From Bacteroidota bacterium (GTDB taxonomy: Bacteria > Bacteroidota > Bacteroidia > Chitinophagales > Chitinophagaceae): a stretch of 54,842 bases of DNA. The DNA is taken from NCBI GenBank assembly GCA_018267615.1, contig JAFDYD010000054.1, forward strand, positions 17,900-72,741, in the 5' to 3' direction. Position 1 is the stretch's first letter. Each line of letters starts with the position of its first letter. The notes under the pieces are model-generated. The model was given only the letters and a program-made list of their open reading frames with translations. It searched no databases and had not been told where the DNA came from. Made by a program: the position numbers and the translations under genes. Positions 42,704 through 50,813 of the stretch are shown here, piece by piece.

Positions 42704-43225
42704 CAATTGGAACGAGCCGACGGCTGATCTGCTCGCTCCAAAAATCAACGACCCGTTTTTTGTCCGAGATGTCCAGGATATCGCGCGCCTTCGATTGTTG
42801 CTCTGTAAAAATTAAAAATGTAGAAGGAATCTGAATAAAATAAAGGCAGAAAATACACCCAGCATAAAAATAAGGAGCAACTGAAATATCGAAACTTGTC
42901 GATTAGAGCCAAACATTGCAAAAAATTTAATGATTAAGAGGTAGCTACTATCTAAAAAAAAGTGACCAATTTTATCGTAGCGAATATCATTCAAAATCTC
43001 TGGATAAAATGTGACTTAAGTTACATCTTGCAAATAACAAAAGGATAACATTTTTTAAGCAGCAGGATTGATCGATCCGGAAATATTGACCTGATTAAAT
43101 GCCGATGAAAGAATACGTTGAAATATGCATGAATATTTGCGAAGCAAAATCTGAATCATGCCTTAGATGATTTTTTTTTAAATATAAATTGTGAGAGAAG
43201 AGAAAAGCAACTATTGCCACCTGCG
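42704..43225. other. Gene-free gap
   Basis: This 520-bp gap shows no supportable gene. One minus-strand open frame of 60 codons (42812-42994) encodes a hydrophobic C-terminus but has only a TTG start and no sign of selection. No hairpin element of the main families was found. Confidence 0.55.
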
Positions 43226-43846
43226 CTACAAAATTATAATTGTGTTGTGACTCATTTTTATTTTCCCACGATCCTCCATTTTCTTCAGCAATCTTGAGAT
43301 AACTTCCCGTGATGAGTTTAGACTTTTTGCAATTTCCTGGTGGCTAATTTGCAGCGTATTGGAATTTTTTACCTCGCTAAACCGTTTCAAAAAGAATTCT
43401 ATTCTTTCATCGAGTTTGCGAAAAGCAATACTGTCAATCAGGTCAAGATAAAAACCATAATATTGAACGGATGTCTGCAGGATATATTTATACCAGCGGT
43501 CATATTTTCTCGCAAGCATATCTTTATCCGCAAATGACATTTGGAGAACATGAGTTGGTTCGATGGCAGCAATACTGATCAATGCTCTTTTTGCAGTTTC
43601 CGGGCTGTCGTCTGATATGGATACACCAAAGCTGTTGCCGGCTTTCAAATATGCAATGACAAATTCGCCTTCGGCATCATCCGATTGAAATGCTTTTGCA
43701 CTTCCCTGTAATATGATGGTAATATTCCTTACCGTGTCGCTCTTTCGCAAAAGTATTTCACCTGTATTATAAAATCTGGCGCTGGACAATTTTTCAATAT
43801 CATCGATCAGCTCTTTTTCAAAACTTGGAAATACCTGGTTAATCAT
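43226..43846 (-). CDS. Crp/Fnr family transcriptional regulator
   Basis: The 206-residue protein has an N-terminal cyclic-nucleotide-binding-like domain (residues about 15-120, NTGEILLRKSDTVRNITIILQGSAKAFQ), a dimerisation helix, and a C-terminal HTH (ISHQEIAKSLNSSREVISRLLKKMEDRGKI). It lacks the Cys cluster of Fnr and the full cAMP-binding Arg-Ser motif. The ligand is therefore unknown. It stands alone; neighbours are a DinB-like gene and repeats. Confidence 0.9.
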   Translation of the reverse strand: MINQVFPSFEKELIDDIEKLSSARFYNTGEILLRKSDTVRNITIILQGSAKAFQSDDAEGEFVIAYLKAGNSFGVSISDDSPETAKRALISIAAIEPTHVLQMSFADKDMLARKYDRWYKYILQTSVQYYGFYLDLIDSIAFRKLDERIEFFLKRFSEVKNSNTLQISHQEIAKSLNSSREVISRLLKKMEDRGKIKMSHNTIIIL

Positions 43847-43954
43847 TATTAAATTTTCTATTACTCGAGGAAGTATAAACTTCTATATTTTAAACAAAAT
43901 AAAATATTTTTTATTCAGTATAATTTAATATACGAAATATCAAACTCTACTACC

Positions 43955-44148
43955 GTCTCAGTTTGATTTTAGAGGCGGAAGGTATAGGGTGTAGGGTATG
44001 GCAGGGCTTGTTTCAATTCACGATTTTTATTTTTCATCCTACGCAACATTATTAACTAACTGTCTGCCATACCCTACACCCTATACCTTCCACCCCATAC
44101 CCTATACCTTACACCCTATACCTTCCACTTCTAAAATCAAACTGAGAC
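43955..44148. repeat. CCTATAC-family large hairpin, copy 2
   Basis: The left arm GTCTCAGTTTGATTTTAGA, GGTATAGGGTGTAGGGTATG (43955-44000) pairs with CTGCCATACCCTACACCC and AATCAAACTGAGAC (44063-44148). The right arm carries a second, partly duplicated run of CCTATAC words. The loop contains TTTCAATTCAC as at 19224. It lies in the 580-bp gap between the Crp/Fnr and DinB genes. Confidence 0.9.
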
Positions 44149-44323
44149 ACTACCGAAATTTCATATATTTTAAAAATACACGAATAATTGTTAATGCGCG
44201 GTTATTACGGAAAACAACAAATTTGAATAATGTATCAGTTTGCTGGAAAATAATATCAAGCTTACAATGAAAATAGCAGTCATGCAGTTGGAACCCGAGG
44301 CGACTTACAACCTTTTATTACAA

Positions 44324-44386
44324 TTTGAGTCGACCACTCCACGATTATTAGTAAGTAAGTTTCTGTCGTGGAGTGTTCGACTCAAA
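44324..44386. repeat. Hairpin TTTGAGTCGA..ACTCCACGA (21-bp arms)
   Basis: Arms 44324-44344 and 44366-44386 pair over 21 bp with two central mismatches. The loop is 21 nt. It has none of the words of the other families. It lies just past the stop of the DinB-like gene. Confidence 0.8.
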
Positions 44387-44430
44387 CTTCAAATGCCCAA
44401 ATTCGATTGTTCTAAATAAATATGATTTGG

Positions 44431-44916
44431 TTAAAGCGTATTCATATCTGCACTCTTCAGCAATATTTTTTTTATCAAAACAATCTGGCCCAGGTGATAA
44501 TGTGCATGTTCAGTAACACCGTGAAGATTTCGATAATAAGTTCCGTATTTTTCGTGGACAAAAATTTCATCGAGCTTTGCTTCCTGCAATTGCTCGACCA
44601 GCTCCACAAATTTTTGCGCGTCGGCCCATGTTTTATTTAATAATTTCTCCCAATCTTCCTGCGATTCTATTGGAGGAACATTGAAACTGTATTGATCTTT
44701 TGCGGTGAGCGGCACTCCCACCAGGACTTTCGAAATTGCCTCAACATAATAATTGATATGAAAAACAAGTGCGGCAATTGTATTGAAAGAATAAATTTTA
44801 GTTGTGGCGAGTTTCCAATTTACATCAGCGAGTTCAGTTTTAAGATTTACTGCCGTCCAGTTTCCACCAAAATGAACTTCACGAAAATGTTTTGCGATTT
44901 GGACTGTTAAATTCAT
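44431..44916 (-). CDS. DinB family protein (DUF1572-like)
   Basis: The 161-residue protein is a four-helix bundle of the DinB/YfiT type: a His-rich opening (QIAKHFREVHFGGNWTAVNL), a second His in VFHINYYVEAIS, and the third conserved His in EHAHYHLGQIVLIKKI. The three His residues would bind a metal ion. Family knowledge: members include thiol-transferases, but most are of unknown function. It stands alone. Confidence 0.88.
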   Translation of the reverse strand: MNLTVQIAKHFREVHFGGNWTAVNLKTELADVNWKLATTKIYSFNTIAALVFHINYYVEAISKVLVGVPLTAKDQYSFNVPPIESQEDWEKLLNKTWADAQKFVELVEQLQEAKLDEIFVHEKYGTYYRNLHGVTEHAHYHLGQIVLIKKILLKSADMNTL

Positions 44917-44998
44917 GGCACACCCAGCATTGTTTATTGCCGGTGCTCCAATTTAGTATATAAGATTTGATGGTTCAAAAAAATCGGAGCTGCATGTA

Positions 44999-47248
44999 TC
45001 AATAATTGAGCGTAATACCTGCTCCAAGTTTCATATCGCTATCGTAATGCGTGGATAAAGAAAAATATTTTGTAATTACATATCGGAAGCCAACCATATA
45101 TTCTCTGTCAGTATTCACCATAAAATTAAATCGCAATCGACTGGTAACTGCGAGATCTTCCCTGCTCAACTGGAAACGCAGTTTGCCATCCATATCAACC
45201 CTTGCATCTGCAATGACGAGCATTGGCAACATATATTGCACACCGGCACAAAATACTTTTCTATTGTCTTTTGAATCTGCTTGTCCGAAAATATTCTTTT
45301 CGCCTCCATTGGTTTTTCGATAACGAAAATCCCATCCGATATAAGGAAACCAAAATTGCATCTTGCCAAAATATCTTCCGAAATGACTTTCACTTTCATA
45401 TCCACTTCTGTCGTTCAAACCAATCCTCCATTCTGTTTGAAAGCGATATCTTGTATTTGATATCAATATTTCACCATCGGTTCCATTGCTTTCCAGGCTT
45501 ATTTTCGCTTGTGGATGGATCATCCTGTCATCCATATACACCATTTTTAATGCCATGGCCGGGTCCGGCACTTCGGGGTTAGGCGGCGAATTTTCATAAC
45601 TAAATATTCTTCCCATTCCGCTCATCATATGATAGAGAATGTGACAATGGAAAAACCAATCGCCACTTTCGGTCGGTGCGAATTCAATCGTGTCCGTTTC
45701 CATTGGTAATATATCCAATGTATTTTTTAACGGCGCATACTCACCCTGTCCGTTCAATACTCTAAAAAAATGTCCATGCAAATGCATTGGATGACGCATC
45801 ATGGTGCCGTTGTATAAAATGATGCGAACGTTTTCTCCTTTTTTTATTAGAATCTTATCTGTCTCGGAAACTGTTTTATGATCGATGCTCCATACATATC
45901 GGTTCATGTTTCCCGTCAGGTTGAAACGCAATAGTTTGACAGGAGCATCCGGCAAAGTTGTTTTTACGGGTGATTTTAGCATTGAATAGTTCAATGTTAC
46001 CATATTTTTTGGGGTCGTACTGCGCATATCCATACCCGGTATACTATCCATTATATGCCCAGGTGTTTTTGTATCAGCTGTCAATTCGGAGTACATTACT
46101 GAATTCATATCCATCACCTGGTTACTCATCTGCATTCCCATATCATCCATCGTGCCATCCATCTTCATCATGCTATTCATCATTTTCATTCCCTCAAAAT
46201 ATTTCAGCTTGGGCAATACTGGTGCATTCATTTTCATTCCTTGTCCAAGCCAAAGCGATGTGGATTTCGTGCGGTCTTCGGAAGTTGCTTTCAACTCATA
46301 GCTCATATCATCGGGTATCGTCACGATTATATCATATGTTTCTGCAACGGCAATGATCATACGATCAACTTCAACAGGCACTACATCCATACCATCATTC
46401 GCAACAACACCGATTTTTCCCCCTGCATATTGCAACCAAAAATAAGTGGAAGAAGAGCCGTTCACAACATGCAATTTTATTTTGTCGCCTGCCTTTAACT
46501 CCGTCACTTCGTTCTCAGGTTTCCCATTCATCAAGAACTTGTCATATGCCACATCACTAACATCCATCGCCATCATTCGTTTCCATTCGTTTGTGATTTT
46601 AGTTTTCAAATAACCTTCTTTGATTGCTTCGGCATAATTTTGCGTGGTTCTTTTTTTTATTCCATACCAATCGGTAGCAGTATGCAGACTTCTATCCACC
46701 TGGTATGGATTTTCGTCCGTCCAGTCGCTGATCAGCATCGTGTACTCACGCATCGGTTCTTCTTTCTTTTTACGAATGACGAATGCACCATACATACCGC
46801 TTTGCTGTTGCCATTGGGTATGCGAGTGATACCAATATGTTCCGCTTTGCACAAGCGGAAATCTAAACAAATGTGTTTCGCCGCCCTTGATAGGCATCGT
46901 AGTCAGGTAAGGAACGCCGTCATATTGATTTGGCAGAACGAGTCCATGCCAATGTATACTCGTCTCTTCCTTTACATTGTTGTGTACATATATTTCAGCA
47001 GTGTCGCCTTCTGTAAAATAAAGCGTCGGCGCCGGGATGGAACCATTGATAGCAATGGCGTGTTTTTGTTTGCCCGTAAAATTTACAATCGTATCGGTGA
47101 TGTATAGATGATAAACGACGGTATTTACTTTCCCGGGATTGGCAGAATTGTCAACCGTATCATGCCGGACAGACGCGTGCATATTATGTTGTGCATGCGC
47201 CATCGCCGATGCCAAAATCATTATAGAAATAAAAATTATCTTTCTCAT
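44999..47248 (-). CDS. Multicopper oxidase (CopA-like) fused to a CopB-like outer-membrane barrel
   Basis: The 749-residue protein has a signal peptide (residues 1-19). Copper sites are visible: HWHG at 99-102, HSH at 141-143, HPMHLHG at 486-492 and HCHILYHMMSGM from 534, covering type 1, 2 and 3 copper ligands. A Met-rich stretch at about 338-383 (MKMM, MMKMDGTMDDMGMQM) should bind copper. From about residue 575 the sequence changes to a CopB-like outer-membrane beta barrel (QTEWRIGLNDRSGYESESHFG). Family knowledge: CopA/PcoA oxidises Cu(I) in the periplasm and CopB/PcoB is its outer-membrane partner; here both are in one chain. It is the last gene of the copper operon. Confidence 0.92.
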   Translation of the reverse strand: MRKIIFISIMILASAMAHAQHNMHASVRHDTVDNSANPGKVNTVVYHLYITDTIVNFTGKQKHAIAINGSIPAPTLYFTEGDTAEIYVHNNVKEETSIHWHGLVLPNQYDGVPYLTTMPIKGGETHLFRFPLVQSGTYWYHSHTQWQQQSGMYGAFVIRKKKEEPMREYTMLISDWTDENPYQVDRSLHTATDWYGIKKRTTQNYAEAIKEGYLKTKITNEWKRMMAMDVSDVAYDKFLMNGKPENEVTELKAGDKIKLHVVNGSSSTYFWLQYAGGKIGVVANDGMDVVPVEVDRMIIAVAETYDIIVTIPDDMSYELKATSEDRTKSTSLWLGQGMKMNAPVLPKLKYFEGMKMMNSMMKMDGTMDDMGMQMSNQVMDMNSVMYSELTADTKTPGHIMDSIPGMDMRSTTPKNMVTLNYSMLKSPVKTTLPDAPVKLLRFNLTGNMNRYVWSIDHKTVSETDKILIKKGENVRIILYNGTMMRHPMHLHGHFFRVLNGQGEYAPLKNTLDILPMETDTIEFAPTESGDWFFHCHILYHMMSGMGRIFSYENSPPNPEVPDPAMALKMVYMDDRMIHPQAKISLESNGTDGEILISNTRYRFQTEWRIGLNDRSGYESESHFGRYFGKMQFWFPYIGWDFRYRKTNGGEKNIFGQADSKDNRKVFCAGVQYMLPMLVIADARVDMDGKLRFQLSREDLAVTSRLRFNFMVNTDREYMVGFRYVITKYFSLSTHYDSDMKLGAGITLNY

Positions 47249-47291
47249 GATAAATTTCCTCGCTGCGTTCTATCCATCCAGGATAATAAAA

Positions 47292-47819
47292 TCATTTGAT
47301 GGTGTTTGTTACGGAACCACAGGTAAGCATCTGATTGCCGTAATAAGGATTTTTAATTTCAATTTCATTACTCAGCCAATGAGCTTTTTTCATTGGACAA
47401 TAATCCTGGTAAACCGGATGGCTGGATAGCTTTACAGCTTTTGCCAACGCGTACATATTATCCGAGAGTTTTGCAAAGTGTTCCCGTTGATGCTCTATAT
47501 TTTTTACCTCTGAAATATGCCGTGCATCCAAACTCAATTTATTTTGTAAAGGCGTGAAGATTTTGGATTCAATCGTTGAAAGTGTTTTCATATCAATGCC
47601 ATTACAAGCCGCAACAAAGGCCGCCGCTTTGTTTGAAGCAGCAACTGCATCGGCATTTATCAGGGCATCCTTAATTTCATAATAGCAAGAAAGCAACTGT
47701 GAAAGTTGAGACTTGGCAACAGTATCACCGATGTCTGGAATTGAGTATGAAGTATTTGTTGCACTCGCAAAAGATGAAAGAGAAAAGACAAATATTAACG
47801 CTATAAATAATACCTTCAT
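47292..47819 (-). CDS. DUF3347 domain-containing exported protein
   Basis: The 175-residue protein has a signal peptide (residues 1-20) and a helical DUF3347 domain. The C-terminal YCPMKKAHWLSNEIEIKNPYYGNQMLTCG is diagnostic and brings Cys and Met residues that could bind copper. Family knowledge: DUF3347 occurs alone or fused to CusB-like efflux proteins and is linked to copper and silver. It lies between the HYC_CC_PP gene and the multicopper oxidase on the same strand, with 43 bp to the latter. Confidence 0.88.
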   Translation of the reverse strand: MKVLFIALIFVFSLSSFASATNTSYSIPDIGDTVAKSQLSQLLSCYYEIKDALINADAVAASNKAAAFVAACNGIDMKTLSTIESKIFTPLQNKLSLDARHISEVKNIEHQREHFAKLSDNMYALAKAVKLSSHPVYQDYCPMKKAHWLSNEIEIKNPYYGNQMLTCGSVTNTIK

Positions 47820-47899
47820 TTTAATTGATTTTATTATTGAGAAAATACGGATTCAATCCGTGAAATAGATTCAAGGATGATAGAAGAAACAGAATTCGC

Positions 47900-48292
47900 C
47901 TAAATTAAAAAAGCACAGTTGAGGATATGCTTGCTCAAACCCGAAATCAAAGGCGGAGCGTGGATAAGAGCAGAAGATTTATCTATCCGTGGTATATAAT
48001 CAAACAAACAAATTGAGTGTGATATTACACTTGCGCATGGATCAAACTTTGGCAGCGCAATCGAATTCACCGACAACGGGTGTTCCCGTTTTACCTGGAT
48101 ATATTTACATTCGTCTTTGCAACAGCCACCTGATCCAGACTTTTTCATACCACATTTTTCACACTTTTTGTTTTGAGTCTTATACAAACTCCAGCCCACA
48201 TATTTATCCATGCAATAGTGCATGCTGATAGAGGCCACCGCAGTAGTGAAACCGTAAATGAATAAAAATAATATGGTAATCAATTTTTTCAC
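47900..48292 (-). CDS. HYC_CC_PP family protein (small exported Cys/His protein)
   Basis: The 130-residue protein has a signal peptide (residues 1-20). It then carries a HYC motif (SISMHYCMDKYVGWSLY), a Cys cluster (KKCEKCGMKKSGSGGCCKDECKY) and a Pro-containing C-terminal stretch. This is the HYC_CC_PP family, found in Bacteroidota near copper or other metal genes. A role in metal binding or delivery is inferred from the Cys/His pattern and context. It is the first gene of the minus-strand copper operon. Confidence 0.85.
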   Translation of the reverse strand: MKKLITILFLFIYGFTTAVASISMHYCMDKYVGWSLYKTQNKKCEKCGMKKSGSGGCCKDECKYIQVKREHPLSVNSIALPKFDPCASVISHSICLFDYIPRIDKSSALIHAPPLISGLSKHILNCAFLI

Positions 48293-48331
48293 CGGTGTAA
48301 AATTACATTAAAATCGGCAGTGATACCGTTT

Positions 48332-48426
48332 GAAATTTCTGTGTGTAACTATGTGCCTACTGTGCCTATGTGGTAAATTTTTTTCACCACGTAGGCACAG
48401 TAGACACATAGTTACACACAGAAATT
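48332..48426. repeat. TATGTGCC-family hairpin element, copy 4
   Basis: The arms GAAATTTCTGTGTGTAAC (48332-48375) and its near complement (48384-48426) pair over about 43 bp with few mismatches. It lies between two minus-strand genes upstream of the copper operon. Confidence 0.9.
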
Positions 48427-48578
48427 TTGAAATGAGTCACTACAGAGATTTTAAACTATACTATACTGTAAACTCCTTTATCTATTTGCCTCATTAAAAC
48501 CAGCATCACTGCCCTTACGCAAATATCAATGCATCTCCGCTGCTATTGTTATGGAATAATGGGAAGAATTTATAAGAT

Positions 48579-49139
48579 TTACAGGTCTTCTATATTTTGC
48601 CGTTTATGTTCCCGCATCGACTTGTAAAAGGTGGGAGTAAGACCGGTGACTTTTTTGAATTGGGCCGACAAATACGCGACGCTGCTATAATTTAATTTGT
48701 CGGCAATTTCTGAAAGCGACAGTTCATCGTACATCAACAATTCTTTTACCTTTTCAATTTTCTGAAGGATAAAATACTTCTCGATAGTAGTGCCTTCCAC
48801 TTCCGAAAACAGGTTGCTCAAATAACTATAATCATGATGCAACTTACCCGATATATAATCTGAAAGATTTTCGTTGATATGATCGTCCGGGTCATGAACC
48901 AATTTTACAATCAGGTTTTTTATCCGCTCAATCGTTCTGCTTTTTTTATTGTCGATCAATTCAAAACCCAAATGTTTTAAAGAGATATTGAGTTTCTCCA
49001 ATTGTTCTTTGGAAGGCAATTCTTTCAATTCAATTTCTCCGAGCTCAACGAACTCCGGATGCATATTAATTTTTTCAAGCTCAGCTTTCACTACCATTTT
49101 ACAGCGGCTGCAAACCATATTTTTTATGTACAATTTCAT
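48579..49139 (-). CDS. AraC family regulator with HMA-like N-terminal domain
   Basis: The 186-residue protein has an N-terminal ferredoxin-like segment starting MKLYIKNMVCSRCKMVV, where Cys-x-x-Cys resembles the metal-binding site of heavy-metal-associated (HMA) domains. Residues about 100-186 form an AraC-type HTH (YMISG-like region, then LSEIADKLNYSSVAYLSAQFKKVTGLTP). Family knowledge: fusions of this kind in Bacteroidota sit near copper genes and are thought to be copper sensors. Here the copper operon lies 290 bp downstream, so the sensor call is an inference from architecture and position. Confidence 0.88.
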   Translation of the reverse strand: MKLYIKNMVCSRCKMVVKAELEKINMHPEFVELGEIELKELPSKEQLEKLNISLKHLGFELIDNKKSRTIERIKNLIVKLVHDPDDHINENLSDYISGKLHHDYSYLSNLFSEVEGTTIEKYFILQKIEKVKELLMYDELSLSEIADKLNYSSVAYLSAQFKKVTGLTPTFYKSMREHKRQNIEDL

Positions 49140-49210
49140 GCGGATGTCGATTATTATTTCTTTCGAATAACTACAAATCTAGGACATCTGTTACTTACTG
49201 TTAAGGTTTT

Positions 49211-49357
49211 GATATTGGAGCAAAGTCATTTCGAAAGTTGCGGTGGATGAGAAACCCGATCTAACTAATTAAAAAATTTCTTTAATTAGCCGGGGGGTCT
49301 CACTTCGTCTCTCCGCTTCGCTACGAGACTTCGTTCGAAATGACGCCGATGATATAT
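49211..49357. repeat. Large palindromic element, second copy of the 14.0-kb type
   Basis: GATATTGGAG with GTCATTTCGAA (49211-49235) pairs with TTCGAAATGACG and GATGATATAT (49333-49357). The central region has AACTAATTAAAAAATT and GTCTCACTTCG-type words. It sits between the AraC/HMA gene and the MutS-like gene. Confidence 0.75.
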
Positions 49358-49379
49358 TGAATTGACTCGCCATCATTCT

Positions 49380-50654
49380 CTACCCCGCCAGCATACTATT
49401 CAATCCCTCCTTCTCAAATAATATTCTTCCCAATTTTAGGTCAGACCAGCCTTCTTTTAATTTATAGGTGAATGCAGGGATATTATTTTTTAATTCGCAG
49501 TCGATATACCAGGTACTTACCTTGTGTGTTTTTATTTCTTCCAGTTCTTTTAATTGATGAAGGTGTGTAGAAATAAAAAATAAAGAATGAGGAAAATTGC
49601 ACAAGCCTTTTATAGTCGCAACGCTAATTTCCAAAGCATCTTCGATATTTGTTCCCCGAAACAACTCATCAAAAACCGCGAAGCATTTTGTATTGTGCTT
49701 TGCTTCTTCGAGCACATTTTTTAGCGTAACGATCTCAGACATGAAATGACTGTAGCCACTGACGAGACTATCTGTAAGATTGATCGCAACAGAAATTGTA
49801 TCGAAGAAAGGCATCGTGGCTTTTGATGCTGGTACCGCAAAACCGATATGGCCTAAATAAACAGAAATGCTCACTGCTTTTAGCAAAGTGGATTTACCAC
49901 TCATATTTGGACCGGTCAGCAGGATAACATTATGATCAGCCACTATATCATTCTTCACCGGGTTTTTTAAAAATGGATGATAGAGTTCACTAACAGAAAA
50001 ATTCGCGTCTTGAAAAACGGGAAAAACAAATTCGTTTTTAATGATCGCCTGGCTTATTGAAAGATAAGCTTCAAATAAAAACCACCGATTCCAGAATAAT
50101 GCGGCTTCACCGGATATTACTTTTTCGGCAACGATCTTTATCAGGTCGACTATATGCCGGATCTTAAATTTGTTCTTTATAAAAGCTTTCTCGTAAAAAT
50201 CGAGGTTGAAGCTGGCAAAAAAAGATTTAATTTTTTCTAATTCGGAAACATATTCCGTCGGGAAAGGTTTTGTATCAATTTTATTTAAGTAAATTGTTTG
50301 AATACCGTGAAAAAGCCTGATCATCAGGATCAGGCTGCCTTTTTTCTTCGACCGTTCTTTTTCTGAAAATGTTAGTTTCCATTTTAATTTCCTGCCGGAT
50401 AGATTTCCTATAAAAAATGTCTCGAAGAATTCATGAATTTCCGCGAGGTTAAACCGGTAGAAAGAATAATCTTTTAACACATTATCGTTGGCAATAAATC
50501 CTTTTAAAAGTTGTTGGCGGGATAATATCGCGTCAACTGACCGAAGTGGTTGCGCCATAACATCACGTATAGCACTATTCGAAAATGGATTGACGGTCGC
50601 ATCAAATAAAGGAAGGATCTCTTCGTCAATATGAAGGTCACTGATATTTGTCAT
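49380..50654 (-). CDS. MutS-like DNA-mismatch-repair-family ATPase, no mismatch-binding domain
   Basis: I chose the ATG at 50654 (MTNISDLHIDEE), giving 424 residues, about half the length of canonical MutS. The C-terminal ATPase part is intact: Walker A GPNMSGKST at about 250, Walker B CFAVFDELFRGTN and a signature-like GYSHFMSEIVTL. The N-terminal part is only the MutS core helices, and mismatch-binding domain I (Phe-x-Glu) is missing. Family knowledge: such MutS2- or MutS-like short proteins occur in Bacteroidota and are not thought to be the main mismatch repair enzyme. Role is unclear. It stands alone. Confidence 0.85.
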   Translation of the reverse strand: MTNISDLHIDEEILPLFDATVNPFSNSAIRDVMAQPLRSVDAILSRQQLLKGFIANDNVLKDYSFYRFNLAEIHEFFETFFIGNLSGRKLKWKLTFSEKERSKKKGSLILMIRLFHGIQTIYLNKIDTKPFPTEYVSELEKIKSFFASFNLDFYEKAFIKNKFKIRHIVDLIKIVAEKVISGEAALFWNRWFLFEAYLSISQAIIKNEFVFPVFQDANFSVSELYHPFLKNPVKNDIVADHNVILLTGPNMSGKSTLLKAVSISVYLGHIGFAVPASKATMPFFDTISVAINLTDSLVSGYSHFMSEIVTLKNVLEEAKHNTKCFAVFDELFRGTNIEDALEISVATIKGLCNFPHSLFFISTHLHQLKELEEIKTHKVSTWYIDCELKNNIPAFTYKLKEGWSDLKLGRILFEKEGLNSMLAG

Positions 50655-50813
50655 GAGTAAACGTAATAAGATCTGAACCCGGATTCTCAATTCAGGCAGC
50701 CCGCGAATTTAATCATTTAAGTAGTGTTTTTGGTCGTTCGAATTTCTTTGTTTGTCGAAAAGATTTTATCGTGCAACGTCTAATCTTCTATTTTGAAATA
50801 AATAATCGTGACC

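Noticed and set aside
42812..42994. 60-codon open frame with a hydrophobic end
   Set aside because: Only a TTG start is available, no promoter or relative; kept as a note in the gene-free gap.
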